Assembly (NCBI GenBank): GCA_034430425.1
Contig: DAOUEK010000017.1
Coordinates: 17,151-81,150, forward strand
DNA from: WVZH01 sp034430425
Lineage (GTDB): Bacteria; Chloroflexota; Anaerolineae; Anaerolineales; E44-bin32
Reading direction: 5' to 3'
DNA: 64,000 nucleotides
In this document: piece after piece, positions 9,303-17,078 of the stretch
Layout of the letters: the number at the start of each line of letters is the position of its first letter
Numbering within the stretch: the first letter of the stretch is position 1
Translations under genes and position numbers: made by a program
The notes under the pieces: model-generated
Databases searched by the model: none
Told to the model about the DNA's origin: nothing
What the model saw: only the letters and a program-made list of their open reading frames with translations

Positions 9303-10693
9303 TGCCCTACGACCTCATCGCCCTCGTTCAGCCCTTCCAGAATCTCGATGTACACGTCGCCGCGCAGTCCGGTCTGGATCGTGCGTTCCACGATCTGACC
9401 GTCCTGCCACATCTCGATTTCCGCAGAGCCATCGGAGCGAGCGCGCACCAATGCGCGCGGCAGCCGCAGCGCATCTGTACGCTTATCGATCACGATAGAA
9501 GCATCTACCGTCATACCCGGAGCGAGGCTTTCCGGCATTTCATCCGAATGAATGTAGACGGGATACAGCGGGCGATCGCTGCCAGGTATGCGCCGCGGCA
9601 CGATGCGGGTTACCTCCCCCTGGACGACTGCATCGGGCGCTGCATCGAAATAGAGTTCGACGGATTGACCGTCTTGGATCAGCGGCATGTCTTCTTCGAT
9701 CATCGTCACCTCGACTTCCAGGGAGGATATGTCGCAGAGCAAGATGAAGCCGCTGTGTGCCGCCACGATGTCCCCGACACGCGCAGTGACCTCCAGGATC
9801 ACGCCGTCGAATGGGGCGATGATCTTAATTCCCACAAGCTCAGCTTCAGCTTGGGCGGCAAACGCTTCGGCTTGTGCCAGGCGAGCTTCGGCTTGTGCCA
9901 GGACATCCGGATCAGGTCCTTCCTTGACTTGTTCGTAGGCCAACGCGGCCACGACGACACGCGCCTCGGCAATCGCTATATCGGCATCCAACATCGCTTG
10001 CTGCAGCTCCGTCGGCTGCCCGTTGTACCAGTTCAGGGCTCTGGCGACAGAATCGCGGCTCATCCTGGCTTGTGCTAAATGAAGACGTGCACTTGCTCGA
10101 GCCGGATTGTTTTCTGACCGGCCGGTGTAGCGGTTAAGAGCGCTTTCGGCGCGTTTGACTTCTTCTTCAGCCAGAACCAGCTTGGCCTCCGCGGCGGCGA
10201 TCATCTCCGAACTGGCGCGGTTGCCTTCCTGTTGAACGGTGTTTTTGAACCCAGCCTGGCGCAGGGCTTCACGTGCGTCCACCAATTCCTTCTGCGCTTC
10301 GGCTGTGATCAGCGGTGCATTATCGTGGACTTGCCGTAATACAGTTTCCGCCTCCGCAAGTTCGGCCTTCGCCTGTGCCAGGTTCGCTCGTAGTTCCGCC
10401 TCGTTGCCCAATCTGGCCAAAACCTGACCGCGTGAAACGACGTGACCGGCCTGCACGTTGATTTCCGCCAGCGGGCCACTGGCCGCTGTGGCCAGAATCA
10501 CTTCCCTGGTGCTGACCAGCCGGCCAGGGGCGTCTACCGTTTGTTGTACCTCTCCGCGTGTTACGGGAATCGTGCTGGGTTTTTGAACTTCGTCTTCTTT
10601 TTGGGTCTGGGCGCCTTGAAATCCCAGGAAACCCGCTGCAAGGATGCTTGCAACCCCCAGGATAGATAGTAGAACGATCATTGAACGACGCAT
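9299..10693 (-). CDS. MacA/HlyD-type periplasmic adaptor subunit
   Basis: The protein has 464 residues from the ATG at 10693, with AGGAGG a few bases upstream. It has one N-terminal membrane helix, then a split biotinyl-lipoyl-like region (GPLAEINVQAGHVVSRGQVLARL, in part), a long alpha-helical hairpin rich in Ala/Glu/Gln (about residues 105-285), then the second lipoyl half (IIAPFDGVILEV) and beta-barrel domains. This is the standard order for membrane-fusion/adaptor proteins. The long hairpin resembles those that contact outer-membrane channels, although it can also occur in monoderms. It forms an operon with the ATPase and permease. Confidence 0.88.
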   Translation of the reverse strand: MRRSMIVLLSILGVASILAAGFLGFQGAQTQKEDEVQKPSTIPVTRGEVQQTVDAPGRLVSTREVILATAASGPLAEINVQAGHVVSRGQVLARLGNEAELRANLAQAKAELAEAETVLRQVHDNAPLITAEAQKELVDAREALRQAGFKNTVQQEGNRASSEMIAAAEAKLVLAEEEVKRAESALNRYTGRSENNPARASARLHLAQARMSRDSVARALNWYNGQPTELQQAMLDADIAIAEARVVVAALAYEQVKEGPDPDVLAQAEARLAQAEAFAAQAEAELVGIKIIAPFDGVILEVTARVGDIVAAHSGFILLCDISSLEVEVTMIEEDMPLIQDGQSVELYFDAAPDAVVQGEVTRIVPRRIPGSDRPLYPVYIHSDEMPESLAPGMTVDASIVIDKRTDALRLPRALVRARSDGSAEIEMWQDGQIVERTIQTGLRGDVYIEILEGLNEGDEVVGQ

Positions 10694-10899
10694 ATTGAAA
10701 CCTCCTGCGAATCGATAAGCACAGGATGCCGGTCGTTGATTTCATTTGGATTTCAATGGGATTACAGTTCTGAAATCTGGATGGTTGGGAAGAAATAGAT
10801 CAAAATGGTTTGCGAGGATATCGACTTCGGAAAATCGGAGATTGGTCAGACGGAGCGGCGAGTAGTTGTGGCTATTATTATTTCATGTGAGGGAGATGA

Positions 10900-11613
10900 T
10901 TATTCGTCGTCTGCGATCCTGTAGCCGATGCCCGGGACGGTGAGAATCAGGCTGGGTTTGCGGGGATCGTATTCCAGTTTCTCCCGCAGACGACGGATGT
11001 TGACGTTTACCGTGGCTTCACTTTCCACGTTGTTACTGTAGCCCCAGACGGCATCGAGGATCTGTGCCCTGCTCAGCGCTTGACCCCGGTGGCGGGCGAG
11101 GTACACCAGGAGACGGAACTCGGTGGGTGATAAATTCACAACGCCATCATCGCGCAGCACCCGGCCGCGCGTGCGGTCGATGACCAGATCTCCGATGTAC
11201 ATAATATCCCCTTCGGCGCCGGAGAGATCGCCATAGGACCGTCGTAAAAGGGCACGGATACGTGAAAGCATTTCGCGCAAGCTGTAGGGTTTGGTGACGT
11301 AGTCGTCAGCGCCCATCTCCAGACCAAGCACTTTGTCGACCTCATCGCTTTGTACCGTGAGGATCAGGATCGGCTGATGGAACTGCAGTTTTCGTAAACG
11401 CTGGCAGACATCGAAGCCCGTGATGTCCGGCAAGCGCACATCCAGGATGAACAAGTCTGGTGCGCGTGCTTTGGCATGGCGAATGGCTTCCTCGCCATGC
11501 GTAATCCAATCCACACCATAGCCTTCCTTGGTAAGCCCTTTTTCCAGGCTGGTTGCCACGGCGGGGTCGTCTTCTACGAGCAGGATCTGGAATTGTTTTT
11601 TCATGGCCGGCAC
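10900..11613 (-). CDS. OmpR/PhoB-family response regulator
   Basis: The product is 237 residues if translation begins at the GTG at 11613, or 234 from the ATG at 11604. A TATAAT at 11623-11628 lies so close that the mRNA would have almost no leader, so the start is uncertain. The receiver domain has the acidic pocket (VEDD), phospho-Asp (LDVRLPD, about D58) and a conserved Lys (YVTKPY). The C-terminal winged helix has NLSPTEFRLLVYLA and the wing (RRLREKL...ILTVPGIGYRI). It is the first gene of the minus-strand export cluster, followed 206 bases on by the adaptor, and probably controls it with the kinase at the far end. Confidence 0.92.
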   Translation of the reverse strand: MPAMKKQFQILLVEDDPAVATSLEKGLTKEGYGVDWITHGEEAIRHAKARAPDLFILDVRLPDITGFDVCQRLRKLQFHQPILILTVQSDEVDKVLGLEMGADDYVTKPYSLREMLSRIRALLRRSYGDLSGAEGDIMYIGDLVIDRTRGRVLRDDGVVNLSPTEFRLLVYLARHRGQALSRAQILDAVWGYSNNVESEATVNVNIRRLREKLEYDPRKPSLILTVPGIGYRIADDE

Positions 11614-11734
11614 TCATGTGAGATTATACGATTTCTTCCCCAACTGCGGAAAGGCTTTGCCAAACGGGCGCTAAATGGTCGATGTGCGCCCAATGATCTC
11701 GCAAGGTACAATAGATCCAAGGATGGTCAAGCGT

Positions 11735-13018
11735 ATGAAACTGTGTGTGATCGGTGCGGGGAGCAGCTACACACCGGAATTGATCGAAGGGATCATCCGC
11801 AATCAAGCTGTCCTGCCGATTTCTACAGTCGCTTTGATGGATATCGATGCGGACCGATTGCGGACCATCGCAGATTTCGCTCGGCGTATGGTGCAGGCTG
11901 CTGATGTCGAAATAAAAATCGAAGAAACCTTGGAACGTGAACCGGCGATCGAGGGTTCACGCTTTGTTGTCAGCCAAATTCGTGTCGGGGGGATGGCGGC
12001 GCGCATTCTGGACGAGACCATCCCGCCGCGTTTTGGCGTGATCGGTCAGGAGACGACCGGTCCCGGGGGGTTCGCCAAGGCGCTGCGCACGATTCCGGTT
12101 GTCCTGGACATCGCTCAAGAGATTGAGACGCTGGCCCCGGAAGCGATACTGATTAATTTCACCAACCCGGCCGGGTTGGTCACCGAAGCACTGCAGCGTT
12201 ATTCCGGTGCGAAGAGCATTGGCTTGTGTAACCTGCCCATCGGCATGGAAATGCGCATCGCCAAGGAATTAAACGTGGAGCGGGATCGTATCCGCTTGGA
12301 TTGGGTTGGCCTGAATCACTTGAATTGGACGCGCGGCGCATATCTCGACGATGAAGATATCTGGCCGCAGATTTTTTCCACGGCTTTGGAGCTGGCAGGG
12401 GAGCAAACGTCTGACGGCTGGAATTTCTCCCAGGATCTACTTCAGACTCTGGGTATGATCCCCTGCGGCTACCTTAATTACTATTACAACCACGATTTCA
12501 TGCTCGAGAAACAAAGAAGTGCGCCACGTTCACGCGGGGAGGAAGTTCGAGCGATCGAAGCCCAATTAATGGAAATGTATCAAGATCCAAAACTGAATAA
12601 AAAACCTGCCCTCCTCGAGGAACGCGGCGGCGCCTACTACTCGACGGCAGCAGTCTCGCTCATCGCTGCCATCGTGAACGAAAACAGCGAAATCCACATC
12701 GTTAACACACACAATCAGGGTGCAATCCCGGATTTGCCGGACGATGCCGTGGTGGAAGTGCCGTGTCGAATAACTGCATCGGGTGCTGCTCCGCAGAAGT
12801 GTGCACCTATGTCGGCTGAGATACGCGGCCTGGTACAGGCGGTGAAGGCCTATGAGGAACTCACGGCGGAAGCAGCGGTCACGGGCGAACGGCGTACTGC
12901 GCTGCAAGCTTTACTGGCCCATCCACTCGTGCCTTCCTTTGGCGTCGCCAAGGAACTGTTGGATGCATTGATCGATGCTCATCGGGAATACCTGCCGCGG
13001 TTCGCTGAGGGGAAATGA
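11735..13018 (+). CDS. glycoside hydrolase family 4 (6-phospho-glycosidase)
   Basis: The 427-residue start at the ATG 11735 is chosen because the NAD-binding strand (MKLCVIGAGSSYTPEL) begins there; AGGATGG lies upstream. GH4 enzymes use NAD and a metal ion (usually Mn) and cleave 6-phosphoglycosides by oxidation/elimination. Visible hallmarks are the dinucleotide loop GAGSSYTPE (7-15), TNPAGLVTEA, the metal-ligand Cys in GLCNLPIG (about C165) and His in GLNHLNW (about H195). It most resembles 6-phospho-beta-glucosidases. The ATGA overlap with the sugar-kinase gene and the SIS gene beyond suggest the real substrate may be a phosphorylated amino-sugar disaccharide. Confidence 0.88.
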   Translation: MKLCVIGAGSSYTPELIEGIIRNQAVLPISTVALMDIDADRLRTIADFARRMVQAADVEIKIEETLEREPAIEGSRFVVSQIRVGGMAARILDETIPPRFGVIGQETTGPGGFAKALRTIPVVLDIAQEIETLAPEAILINFTNPAGLVTEALQRYSGAKSIGLCNLPIGMEMRIAKELNVERDRIRLDWVGLNHLNWTRGAYLDDEDIWPQIFSTALELAGEQTSDGWNFSQDLLQTLGMIPCGYLNYYYNHDFMLEKQRSAPRSRGEEVRAIEAQLMEMYQDPKLNKKPALLEERGGAYYSTAAVSLIAAIVNENSEIHIVNTHNQGAIPDLPDDAVVEVPCRITASGAAPQKCAPMSAEIRGLVQAVKAYEELTAEAAVTGERRTALQALLAHPLVPSFGVAKELLDALIDAHREYLPRFAEGK

Positions 13019-14025
13019 CTGTGCGATGTGCACTTGGCGTTGATGGCGGTTCGAGCAAGACGCACGCGCTGCTGGTTGCTGAAACGGGTCAGGTGCTGGG
13101 ATTCGGGCAGGCGGACGGCAGTAATCATCAGTTCTATGGAATCGAAAATTCGATGCGGGAAATCTCGAGTGCGGTCCATGCTGCTCTCGAACAAGCGGCG
13201 TTGAAGCCGGAAGACGTTGAACTTGGATGTTACTGCTTGTCGGGGGCCGATCTCCCCGAAGATTTCGACTTGCTGCATAATGCGGTGGCAGACCTGTCTC
13301 TCTCGAATCAAGTGACAATCAGGAACGACACAATGGCCGCGCTGCGCGCCGGGTTATCACGGCCGTGGGGCGTTGTCGTCGTCTGTGGATCGGGTTTCAA
13401 CGCCGCCGGACGGTCTCCGAATGGCGAGGAGTTCGTACTTCCCGGTCTGGGTCCGATTTCCGGGGATTGGGGCGGCGGAGGCGAACTCAGCCTGGAGATA
13501 ATCCGCCAGGTCGCCCGGGCCTGGGATGGCCGCGGGCGAGCAACGATGCTGACGGAACGGGTTCTGGAAACACTGCAGGTGGAATCGGTTGAAGCGCTGA
13601 TCGGAAATTTGTATCGGGAAGAGATCGATCCGCAAGTGCTCCTAGATATCGTGCCGCTGCTTTTTCAAGCTGCCGAGTCGGGAGATGATGTAGCCCGGGA
13701 GTTGGTCGTGCGCATGGGTACGGAAGTGGGCGTCACGGCGCTGGCGCTCATCCGGCGTCTGGAGATGACGGAAACCGATGTCGAAGTCGTCTTGGCGGGA
13801 GGTGTCTACAAGGGACAAGGCTCACTGTTGATGGACACGATTCGTGAGGCCGTGCATGCCGAAGTCCCGGATGCGAGGATCGTACGGCCGCGTTACGAAC
13901 CCGTCGTTGGGGCTGCACTGCTGGCGCTGGATGCGATGGAGATCGCATTAACGCAGGCACACGACGAAGTATTGGGGCGTTCGCTGCCAGAAGCATTGAT
14001 TTCGAAAACGGGATTTGCTCGATGA
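13015..14025 (+). CDS. BadF-type N-acetylglucosamine kinase
   Basis: This 336-residue ASKHA-fold kinase belongs to the BadF/BadG/BcrA family. The phosphate-1 loop is GVDGGSSKTHALL (about residues 8-20), IRNDTMAALRAG holds the catalytic Asp, and the second phosphate loop and a Gly-rich turn follow (VVCGSGFNAAG, GDWGGGGELS). These features are typical of eukaryotic-like N-acetylglucosamine kinases. The start ATG at 13015 overlaps the GH4 stop by four bases, and its own end overlaps the SIS gene the same way. It would phosphorylate GlcNAc or a related amino sugar taken up or released inside the cell. Confidence 0.85.
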   Translation: MTVRCALGVDGGSSKTHALLVAETGQVLGFGQADGSNHQFYGIENSMREISSAVHAALEQAALKPEDVELGCYCLSGADLPEDFDLLHNAVADLSLSNQVTIRNDTMAALRAGLSRPWGVVVVCGSGFNAAGRSPNGEEFVLPGLGPISGDWGGGGELSLEIIRQVARAWDGRGRATMLTERVLETLQVESVEALIGNLYREEIDPQVLLDIVPLLFQAAESGDDVARELVVRMGTEVGVTALALIRRLEMTETDVEVVLAGGVYKGQGSLLMDTIREAVHAEVPDARIVRPRYEPVVGAALLALDAMEIALTQAHDEVLGRSLPEALISKTGFAR

Positions 14026-15077
14026 GTGATCCAGGGCAAGGGTCCCGATTGGCGCAGGAGATCGTTGAGCAACCGGCTGTCATCCGCCGGGTACTCGACC
14101 TCGAGCGGGATAATATCGCTGCGCTGGCGGGTTTCTTCCGGGAGCGAAACCCGCATTGCATCGTGATTGCCGCCCGCGGCAGCTCGGACAACGCAGCTCG
14201 TTATGCGAAATATTTACTTGGCGCGGTGACCGGACTTCCCATTGCGCTGGCGACGCCTTCGCTGCTGACTGTTTACAATCAGTCCCTGCGGTTGGAAAAC
14301 ACGCTGGTCATTGGCATCTCGCAGTCGGGACAATCCCCGGATATCGTCGCCGTACTCGCCGAAGGCGCTCGCAAGGCAGCCTTGACCGTGGCGCTAACCA
14401 ACGATCTCGAATCCCCGCTGGCGCAGACGGCCGAATATTGCATTAATCTGCACATCGATAGTGAACGAAGCATCGCCGCCACGAAAACCTACACGGCTTC
14501 TTTAACGGCGCTGGCCATGCTGGCTGCGGCGTTGGATATCAATCATGATCGATCTCGAGCGTTGGAACAGATCCCCGATCTGCTTTCGCAGATCATCGCA
14601 CAAGGCGATGCGATCCAGGAGGCGGCGAAGCGTTATCATCAGATGGAAGCCTGTGTGGTGATCGGGCGCGGGTATAACTACGCCACGGCCTTTGAGATAG
14701 CCTTGAAACTTAAAGAACTCGCCTATATCCTGGCGGAACCGTATTCCTCGGCGGACTTCTGGCACGGTCCGGTGGCGCTGGTCGAGGATGGGTTTCCCGT
14801 GATCGCAGTTGTACCGCAGAGTCCTGCGGCGGAAGAGTTGGAAGATTTGTTGGCCCACCTGCGTTCGCGCGGCGCTGACCTGGTGATTCTCTCCCCGCGG
14901 GCAGATGCGTTGCAGTTGGCAGAGACCCCGATTGCCTTGCCGGCCGGCGTGCCCGAGTGGCTCTCTCCGATCGTGAGCGTTGTGCCCGGCCAGTACTTCG
15001 CCCTGGGCTTGACCGTTGCTAAAAGCCTGGACCCGGATCGACCGCGGGGTTTGTCAAAGGTAACCCGTACGCGTTGA
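14022..15077 (+). CDS. double-SIS sugar isomerase/deaminase (GlmS-C / NagB-II type)
   Basis: The product has 351 residues with two SIS domains and no glutaminase domain, so it is not a full GlmS. The first domain shows AARGSSDNAARYAKYL and the phosphosugar-binding ISQSGQSPD; SERSIAATKTYT follows. The second has GRGYNYATAFEIALKLKEL and AEPYSSADFWHGP, which in GlmS and NagB-II holds the active-site Glu region. The C-terminal SKVTRT matches the family end. The predicted reaction is interconversion of glucosamine-6-P with fructose-6-P plus ammonia. With the GH4 and kinase genes it completes an amino-sugar degradation operon. Confidence 0.85.
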   Translation: MSDPGQGSRLAQEIVEQPAVIRRVLDLERDNIAALAGFFRERNPHCIVIAARGSSDNAARYAKYLLGAVTGLPIALATPSLLTVYNQSLRLENTLVIGISQSGQSPDIVAVLAEGARKAALTVALTNDLESPLAQTAEYCINLHIDSERSIAATKTYTASLTALAMLAAALDINHDRSRALEQIPDLLSQIIAQGDAIQEAAKRYHQMEACVVIGRGYNYATAFEIALKLKELAYILAEPYSSADFWHGPVALVEDGFPVIAVVPQSPAAEELEDLLAHLRSRGADLVILSPRADALQLAETPIALPAGVPEWLSPIVSVVPGQYFALGLTVAKSLDPDRPRGLSKVTRTR

Positions 15078-15190
15078 GCCTTCCTTCCACCCGGTGGCAG
15101 TGATTCAGGTAATATTGTTCCCTCAATATTCAGCGATTACGTGATAGGATGTTGGACAGACTTCGTACACCAGTCCCAGGGAGGATGAAG

Positions 15191-15880
15191 ATGCGCGTTG
15201 TCCGGTTATCGATATTCTTGTTGGCATTGGGCTTGATCTGCTCTTGTATTATCCCCGCCGAACCTACATTCGAAGCGCTCACCGCGACACCTACTGTTCA
15301 GAAAGTGCCCACTGCAACAGACACACCCACTCAGGAGCCCTCTCCGACCACGACTCCCGAGCCAACGAGGGATGCGTTGGCGGAAATGATCCTGGATCGG
15401 GCAGCAGTTGTGGTTGATCTGCTCGGTCGGGCCGACATGAATGCGCTTGCGGAATATGTGCATCCTGAGATGGGTTTGCGTTTCTCTCCATATGCCTATG
15501 TGCGTGAGGACGACGTTGTGTTCGGCATCGACCAAATCCCTGGGTTGTTCGCCGACACGGACACCTATCTTTGGGGGGTGTATGACGGCAGAGGCGATCC
15601 GATCGAACTCAGCTTCGCGGAGTATTTTAACCGATTCGTCTACGATCAGGATTTTGCCAAGGCAGAAGTTATCGCTTTCAACCAACGCATTGGCGGATCA
15701 GGCGGCACGATTAACAACATCGACGAGTTCTATCCTGGTTCGATAATGGCGGAGTATTATTTCTCCGGATTCAATCCGGATTATGCAGGGATGGATTGGC
15801 GCAGCTTGCGGTTGGTATTCATGCCGTATGAGGGCGAGTGGCTTTTGGTTGGAATCGTGCACGATGAGTGGACGACCTGA
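15191..15880 (+). CDS. lipoprotein with Thr/Pro linker, unknown function
   Basis: The protein has 229 residues from the ATG at 15191 with AGGGAGG upstream; an in-frame ATG at 15149 lacks a good ribosome site. The N-terminus RVVRLSIFLLALGLICSC is a lipoprotein signal. A linker of Thr and Pro follows, then a globular region of about 165 residues with conserved-looking segments (HPEMGLRFSPYAYV, LVFMPYEGEWLLVGIVHDEWTT). The pattern resembles small secreted NTF2-like or cystatin-like domains, but I cannot assign it. It is probably exposed on the outer face of the cell membrane. Confidence 0.65.
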   Translation: MRVVRLSIFLLALGLICSCIIPAEPTFEALTATPTVQKVPTATDTPTQEPSPTTTPEPTRDALAEMILDRAAVVVDLLGRADMNALAEYVHPEMGLRFSPYAYVREDDVVFGIDQIPGLFADTDTYLWGVYDGRGDPIELSFAEYFNRFVYDQDFAKAEVIAFNQRIGGSGGTINNIDEFYPGSIMAEYYFSGFNPDYAGMDWRSLRLVFMPYEGEWLLVGIVHDEWTT

Positions 15881-15889
15881 AGTGTAGAT

Positions 15890-16366
15890 GTGACCACTCA
15901 GAGTGTACAACACTGTCTTTCCGTTGTATTCCTGGTAGTGGTGACCGGTTGTGCAAAATCGTCACCAGAACCTGCGCCTCGCAACGTAATACGGCCAGAT
16001 TTTGAAACCGAGTTTGACCGCTTGTTCCTTTCCGATGAGCCGCTTCGTTATCAGGACAATGTAGCCTTTCTGGATGCCATAGCAGTGGGGGAGTTGCATT
16101 TCACAGAGAAGGACATCATTCGTACCAAACTGAAGCAGTTTCTATCCATGAAGCAGCAGGACCGGGATTATGCACCGGATTCCGAACACACAGGTGTTGC
16201 TTCTGGGATCGCCTTTTTACGGCTTAAGGCGGTACAACTATTGGCGCAGGTCGGCATGGGGGATGATATCGAGTTTATTCGTCTACTGCTGGATGATCTG
16301 GCAGGAGAACATCCGTTGTTCGCAGAAGAATGTCGCCTTGCGATCGATAGCTTGGAAGCTCAATGA
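15890..16366 (+). CDS. small lipoprotein, hypothetical
   Basis: The 158-residue protein starts with GTG at 15890, ten bases after the previous stop. The signal (CLSVVFLVVVTGC) carries a lipobox, so lipidation is likely. The remainder is helical, with a C-terminal segment (GIAFLRLKAVQLLAQVGMGDDIEFIRLLL) that resembles a HEAT-like helix pair. No enzyme motif is visible. It probably shares a transcript with the upstream lipoprotein. Confidence 0.55.
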   Translation: MTTQSVQHCLSVVFLVVVTGCAKSSPEPAPRNVIRPDFETEFDRLFLSDEPLRYQDNVAFLDAIAVGELHFTEKDIIRTKLKQFLSMKQQDRDYAPDSEHTGVASGIAFLRLKAVQLLAQVGMGDDIEFIRLLLDDLAGEHPLFAEECRLAIDSLEAQ

Positions 16367-16407
16367 AATTCTGCAAATAGGTTTACTGGGATGAGAAAGA
16401 GGTTTAA

Positions 16408-16854
16408 ATGGGCTGCATGAGTTTGATGTTTAAAATCATCAATCCGATTATGAAATGGATCCTGCGATCACCGCTGCATTCGCGTATCAGTAAACGGATC
16501 ATGATATTCACCTTCGCAGGTAGAAAGTCCGGCCGAAAATATTCAACACCGGTGAGTTATCTGAGAGATGGGGATCGGGTAGTATGTTTCACGCACAATC
16601 CCTGGTGGAAGAACATCGCGGAAGGTGCTGAAGTAAAAGTGAGAATCCAGGGAGTAGATTTCGATGGTCACGCCGTCGCCATCAGCGACGACGTTGAATG
16701 CAAGGTGGAAAACCTGACGAAGATGCTCAAAGCCGTGCCGGGCGACGCGGCATTTTACAATGTCAAATTCGATGCGAATGGAGAGCCCAAGAGGGGCGAT
16801 GTCGAACGAGCCGCGCTGGATGCGGTGTTGATCAGCATCCAGCTTGAGAGTTAA
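16408..16854 (+). CDS. DUF385/F420-type nitroreductase-family reductase
   Basis: This 148-residue protein resembles the deazaflavin (F420)-dependent nitroreductase family, a split beta-barrel fold. Typical elements are FTFAGRKSGRKYSTPVSYL, then DRVVCFTHNPWWKNI and VKVRIQGVDFDGHAV. Family members reduce quinones or nitro compounds with F420H2, though many relatives bind FMN, F420 or nothing known. An amphipathic N-terminal segment may contact the membrane. No F420 biosynthesis genes lie in this window. The ATG at 16408 has GAAAGAGG upstream. Confidence 0.75.
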   Translation: MGCMSLMFKIINPIMKWILRSPLHSRISKRIMIFTFAGRKSGRKYSTPVSYLRDGDRVVCFTHNPWWKNIAEGAEVKVRIQGVDFDGHAVAISDDVECKVENLTKMLKAVPGDAAFYNVKFDANGEPKRGDVERAALDAVLISIQLES

Positions 16855-16868
16855 ACGGGTTTTCATTG

Positions 16869-16898
16869 TTGACCATGCTTTCGGGAGAGTGCTATAAT
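16869..16898 (+). promoter_or_regulatory. sigma-70-type promoter of the aspS attenuator
   Basis: TTGACC at 16869-16874 and a perfect TATAAT at 16893-16898 are separated by 18 bases. The predicted transcript start is about 16905, which coincides with the ATG of the leader peptide. Confidence 0.8.
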
Positions 16899-16904
16899 CC
16901 GCAC

Positions 16905-16994
16905 ATGTATGAACGTAAGTTGATCGAGGTGAAGGCGAACAATTCCAACAACGATGATCGCATACATCGGGTGGTGGGACTGTTCGTGCGCTAG
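16905..16994 (+). CDS. aspS leader peptide (Asn/Asp-rich, 29 aa)
   Basis: This short gene runs ATG (16905) to TAG (16992-16994) and encodes 29 residues. Residues 12-18 are Asn-Asn-Ser-Asn-Asn-Asp-Asp (codons AAC AAT TCC AAC AAC GAT GAT), the two amino acids whose tRNAs a non-discriminating AspRS charges. The ATG sits six bases after the -10 box, so the message is probably leaderless. Directly downstream lie a competing antiterminator and a terminator before aspS, the layout of a ribosome-mediated attenuator. The peptide itself is probably non-functional; its translation speed would be the signal. The reading is mine and untested. Confidence 0.7.
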   Translation: MYERKLIEVKANNSNNDDRIHRVVGLFVR

Positions 16995-17055
16995 CGCCAC
17001 CAAGGCCAGATATTCCCGCCGCCCGATGTCAATCAGACCGGGCGGCGAATTTTTT
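16968..17055 (+). promoter_or_regulatory. aspS: transcription attenuator of aspS
   Basis: Four segments are visible. A (16968-16978, CGGGTGGTGGG), B (16995-17001, CGCCACC), C (17015-17025, CCCGCCGCCCG) and D (17039-17047, CGGGCGGCG). C:D is an intrinsic terminator: 9 bp with no mismatch, then six T at 17050-17055. A pairs with all 11 bases of C, with two G-U pairs, and would stop the terminator forming. A also pairs with B over 7 bases with one G-U pair. A ribosome stalled at the Asn/Asp codons (16938-16958) would leave A free; one at the stop codon (16992-16994) would cover B and part of A. Confidence 0.75.
17017..17055 (+). terminator. intrinsic terminator inside the aspS leader
   Basis: Perfect stem CGCCGCCCG (17017-17025) with CGGGCGGCG (17039-17047), 13-base loop, then AA and six T. 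It lies before the aspS start codon, so it must be read through for expression. Confidence 0.88.
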
Positions 17056-17078
17056 ATAGGTAGAGAAGGAGGGCCAGG

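Noticed and set aside
16988..16997. Palindrome GCGCTAGCGC near the leader stop codon
   Set aside because: It has no loop and overlaps segment B; it is explained by the attenuator and by chance.
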